NCBI GenBank assembly: GCA_028691625.1
Contig: JAQUYZ010000112.1
Span: 1-6,272 of the forward strand
From: Eubacteriales bacterium
Lineage (GTDB): Bacteria; Bacillota; Clostridia; Peptostreptococcales; Anaerovoracaceae
Direction of reading: 5' to 3'
Length of the DNA stretch: 6,272 nt
Position 1 is the stretch's first letter. The number at the start of each line of letters is the position of its first letter. Positions 6,236-6,272 of the stretch are shown here, one piece after another. The notes beneath the pieces were generated by a model. That model did no database searches. It saw only the letters and a list, made by a program, of their open reading frames with translations, and had not been told where the DNA came from. A program made the translations under genes and the position numbers.

Positions 6236-6267
6236 TACTGTTTTTAGAGGCAGAAAACCGTATTTTT
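6236..6267 (+). terminator. AT-rich terminator-like hairpin with T tract
   Basis: TACTGTTTT (6236-6244) pairs with AAAACCGTA (6254-6262) with one mismatch over nine positions, around a 9-nt loop, and TTTTT follows at 6263-6267. It is weak in G-C pairs. It could end the operon, or act as an attenuator for a transcript from the promoter just before it. Confidence 0.4.
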
Positions 6268-6272
6268 GAGAA

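Larger units (their letters stand above)
6101..6272. other. Intergenic end of the operon, no gene seen
   Basis: This AT-rich stretch has no coding signal on either strand that I can support. It holds the inverted repeat, the TATAAT box and the terminator-like hairpin listed separately. No tRNA, riboswitch (including GEMM c-di-GMP motifs) or CRISPR unit was recognised. It runs off the right edge, so the next gene's leader may start here. Confidence 0.6.

Noticed and set aside
6201..6272. c-di-GMP riboswitch in the 3' intergenic region
   Set aside because: I looked for GEMM-type conserved segments because of the HD-GYP gene and found none; the region also runs off the window edge.

Overview
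The window suggests a low-to-mid GC Gram-positive anaerobe, most likely a member of the Clostridia (Lachnospiraceae or Oscillospiraceae type). The evidence is purine-rich Shine-Dalgarno sites (GAGGA, AGGTGA), A-rich lysine codons, a GC content I estimate at roughly 40-50%, and a membrane GGDEF/HD-GYP protein of a kind common in that group. This is inferred from style and gene content; there is no taxonomic marker gene.

All five coding regions lie on the + strand and are packed as one operon-like block. (1) The C-terminal 188 residues of a family-2 glycosyltransferase (GT2) of the dolichol/polyprenyl-phosphate sugar synthase type, cut by the left edge. (2) An 894-residue polytopic membrane protein of the 'PTPS-related membrane protein' / GT-C type with a large non-membrane region. 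(3) A two-TM sensor protein with a degenerate GGDEF domain (GGSEF) and an apparently complete HD-GYP domain, probably a cyclic-di-GMP phosphodiesterase. (4) A 142-residue GtrA-like four-TM protein. (5) A 193-residue protein with the 6-pyruvoyl-tetrahydropterin synthase / QueD fold, which keeps the zinc ligands but appears to lack the catalytic triad and carries a charged C-terminal tail. Junctions are 12 nt, a 17-nt overlap, a 4-nt overlap and 3 nt, so translational coupling is likely.

The last 172 nt (6101-6272) hold no gene that I can see. They contain an inverted repeat, a good TATAAT box and an AT-rich hairpin followed by a T tract.

Working model (inference): GT2, GtrA and the GT-C-like protein are the three parts of a Gtr-style system. 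GT2 loads a sugar on undecaprenyl phosphate, GtrA helps flip it, and the GT-C protein transfers it outside to a surface polymer or protein. The embedded HD-GYP protein would lower c-di-GMP in response to an outside signal, and the zinc-binding PTPS-like protein would be an accessory or regulatory partner. The most interesting point is a probably non-enzymatic pterin-synthase fold in the same operon as the membrane family that carries the 'PTPS-related' name.
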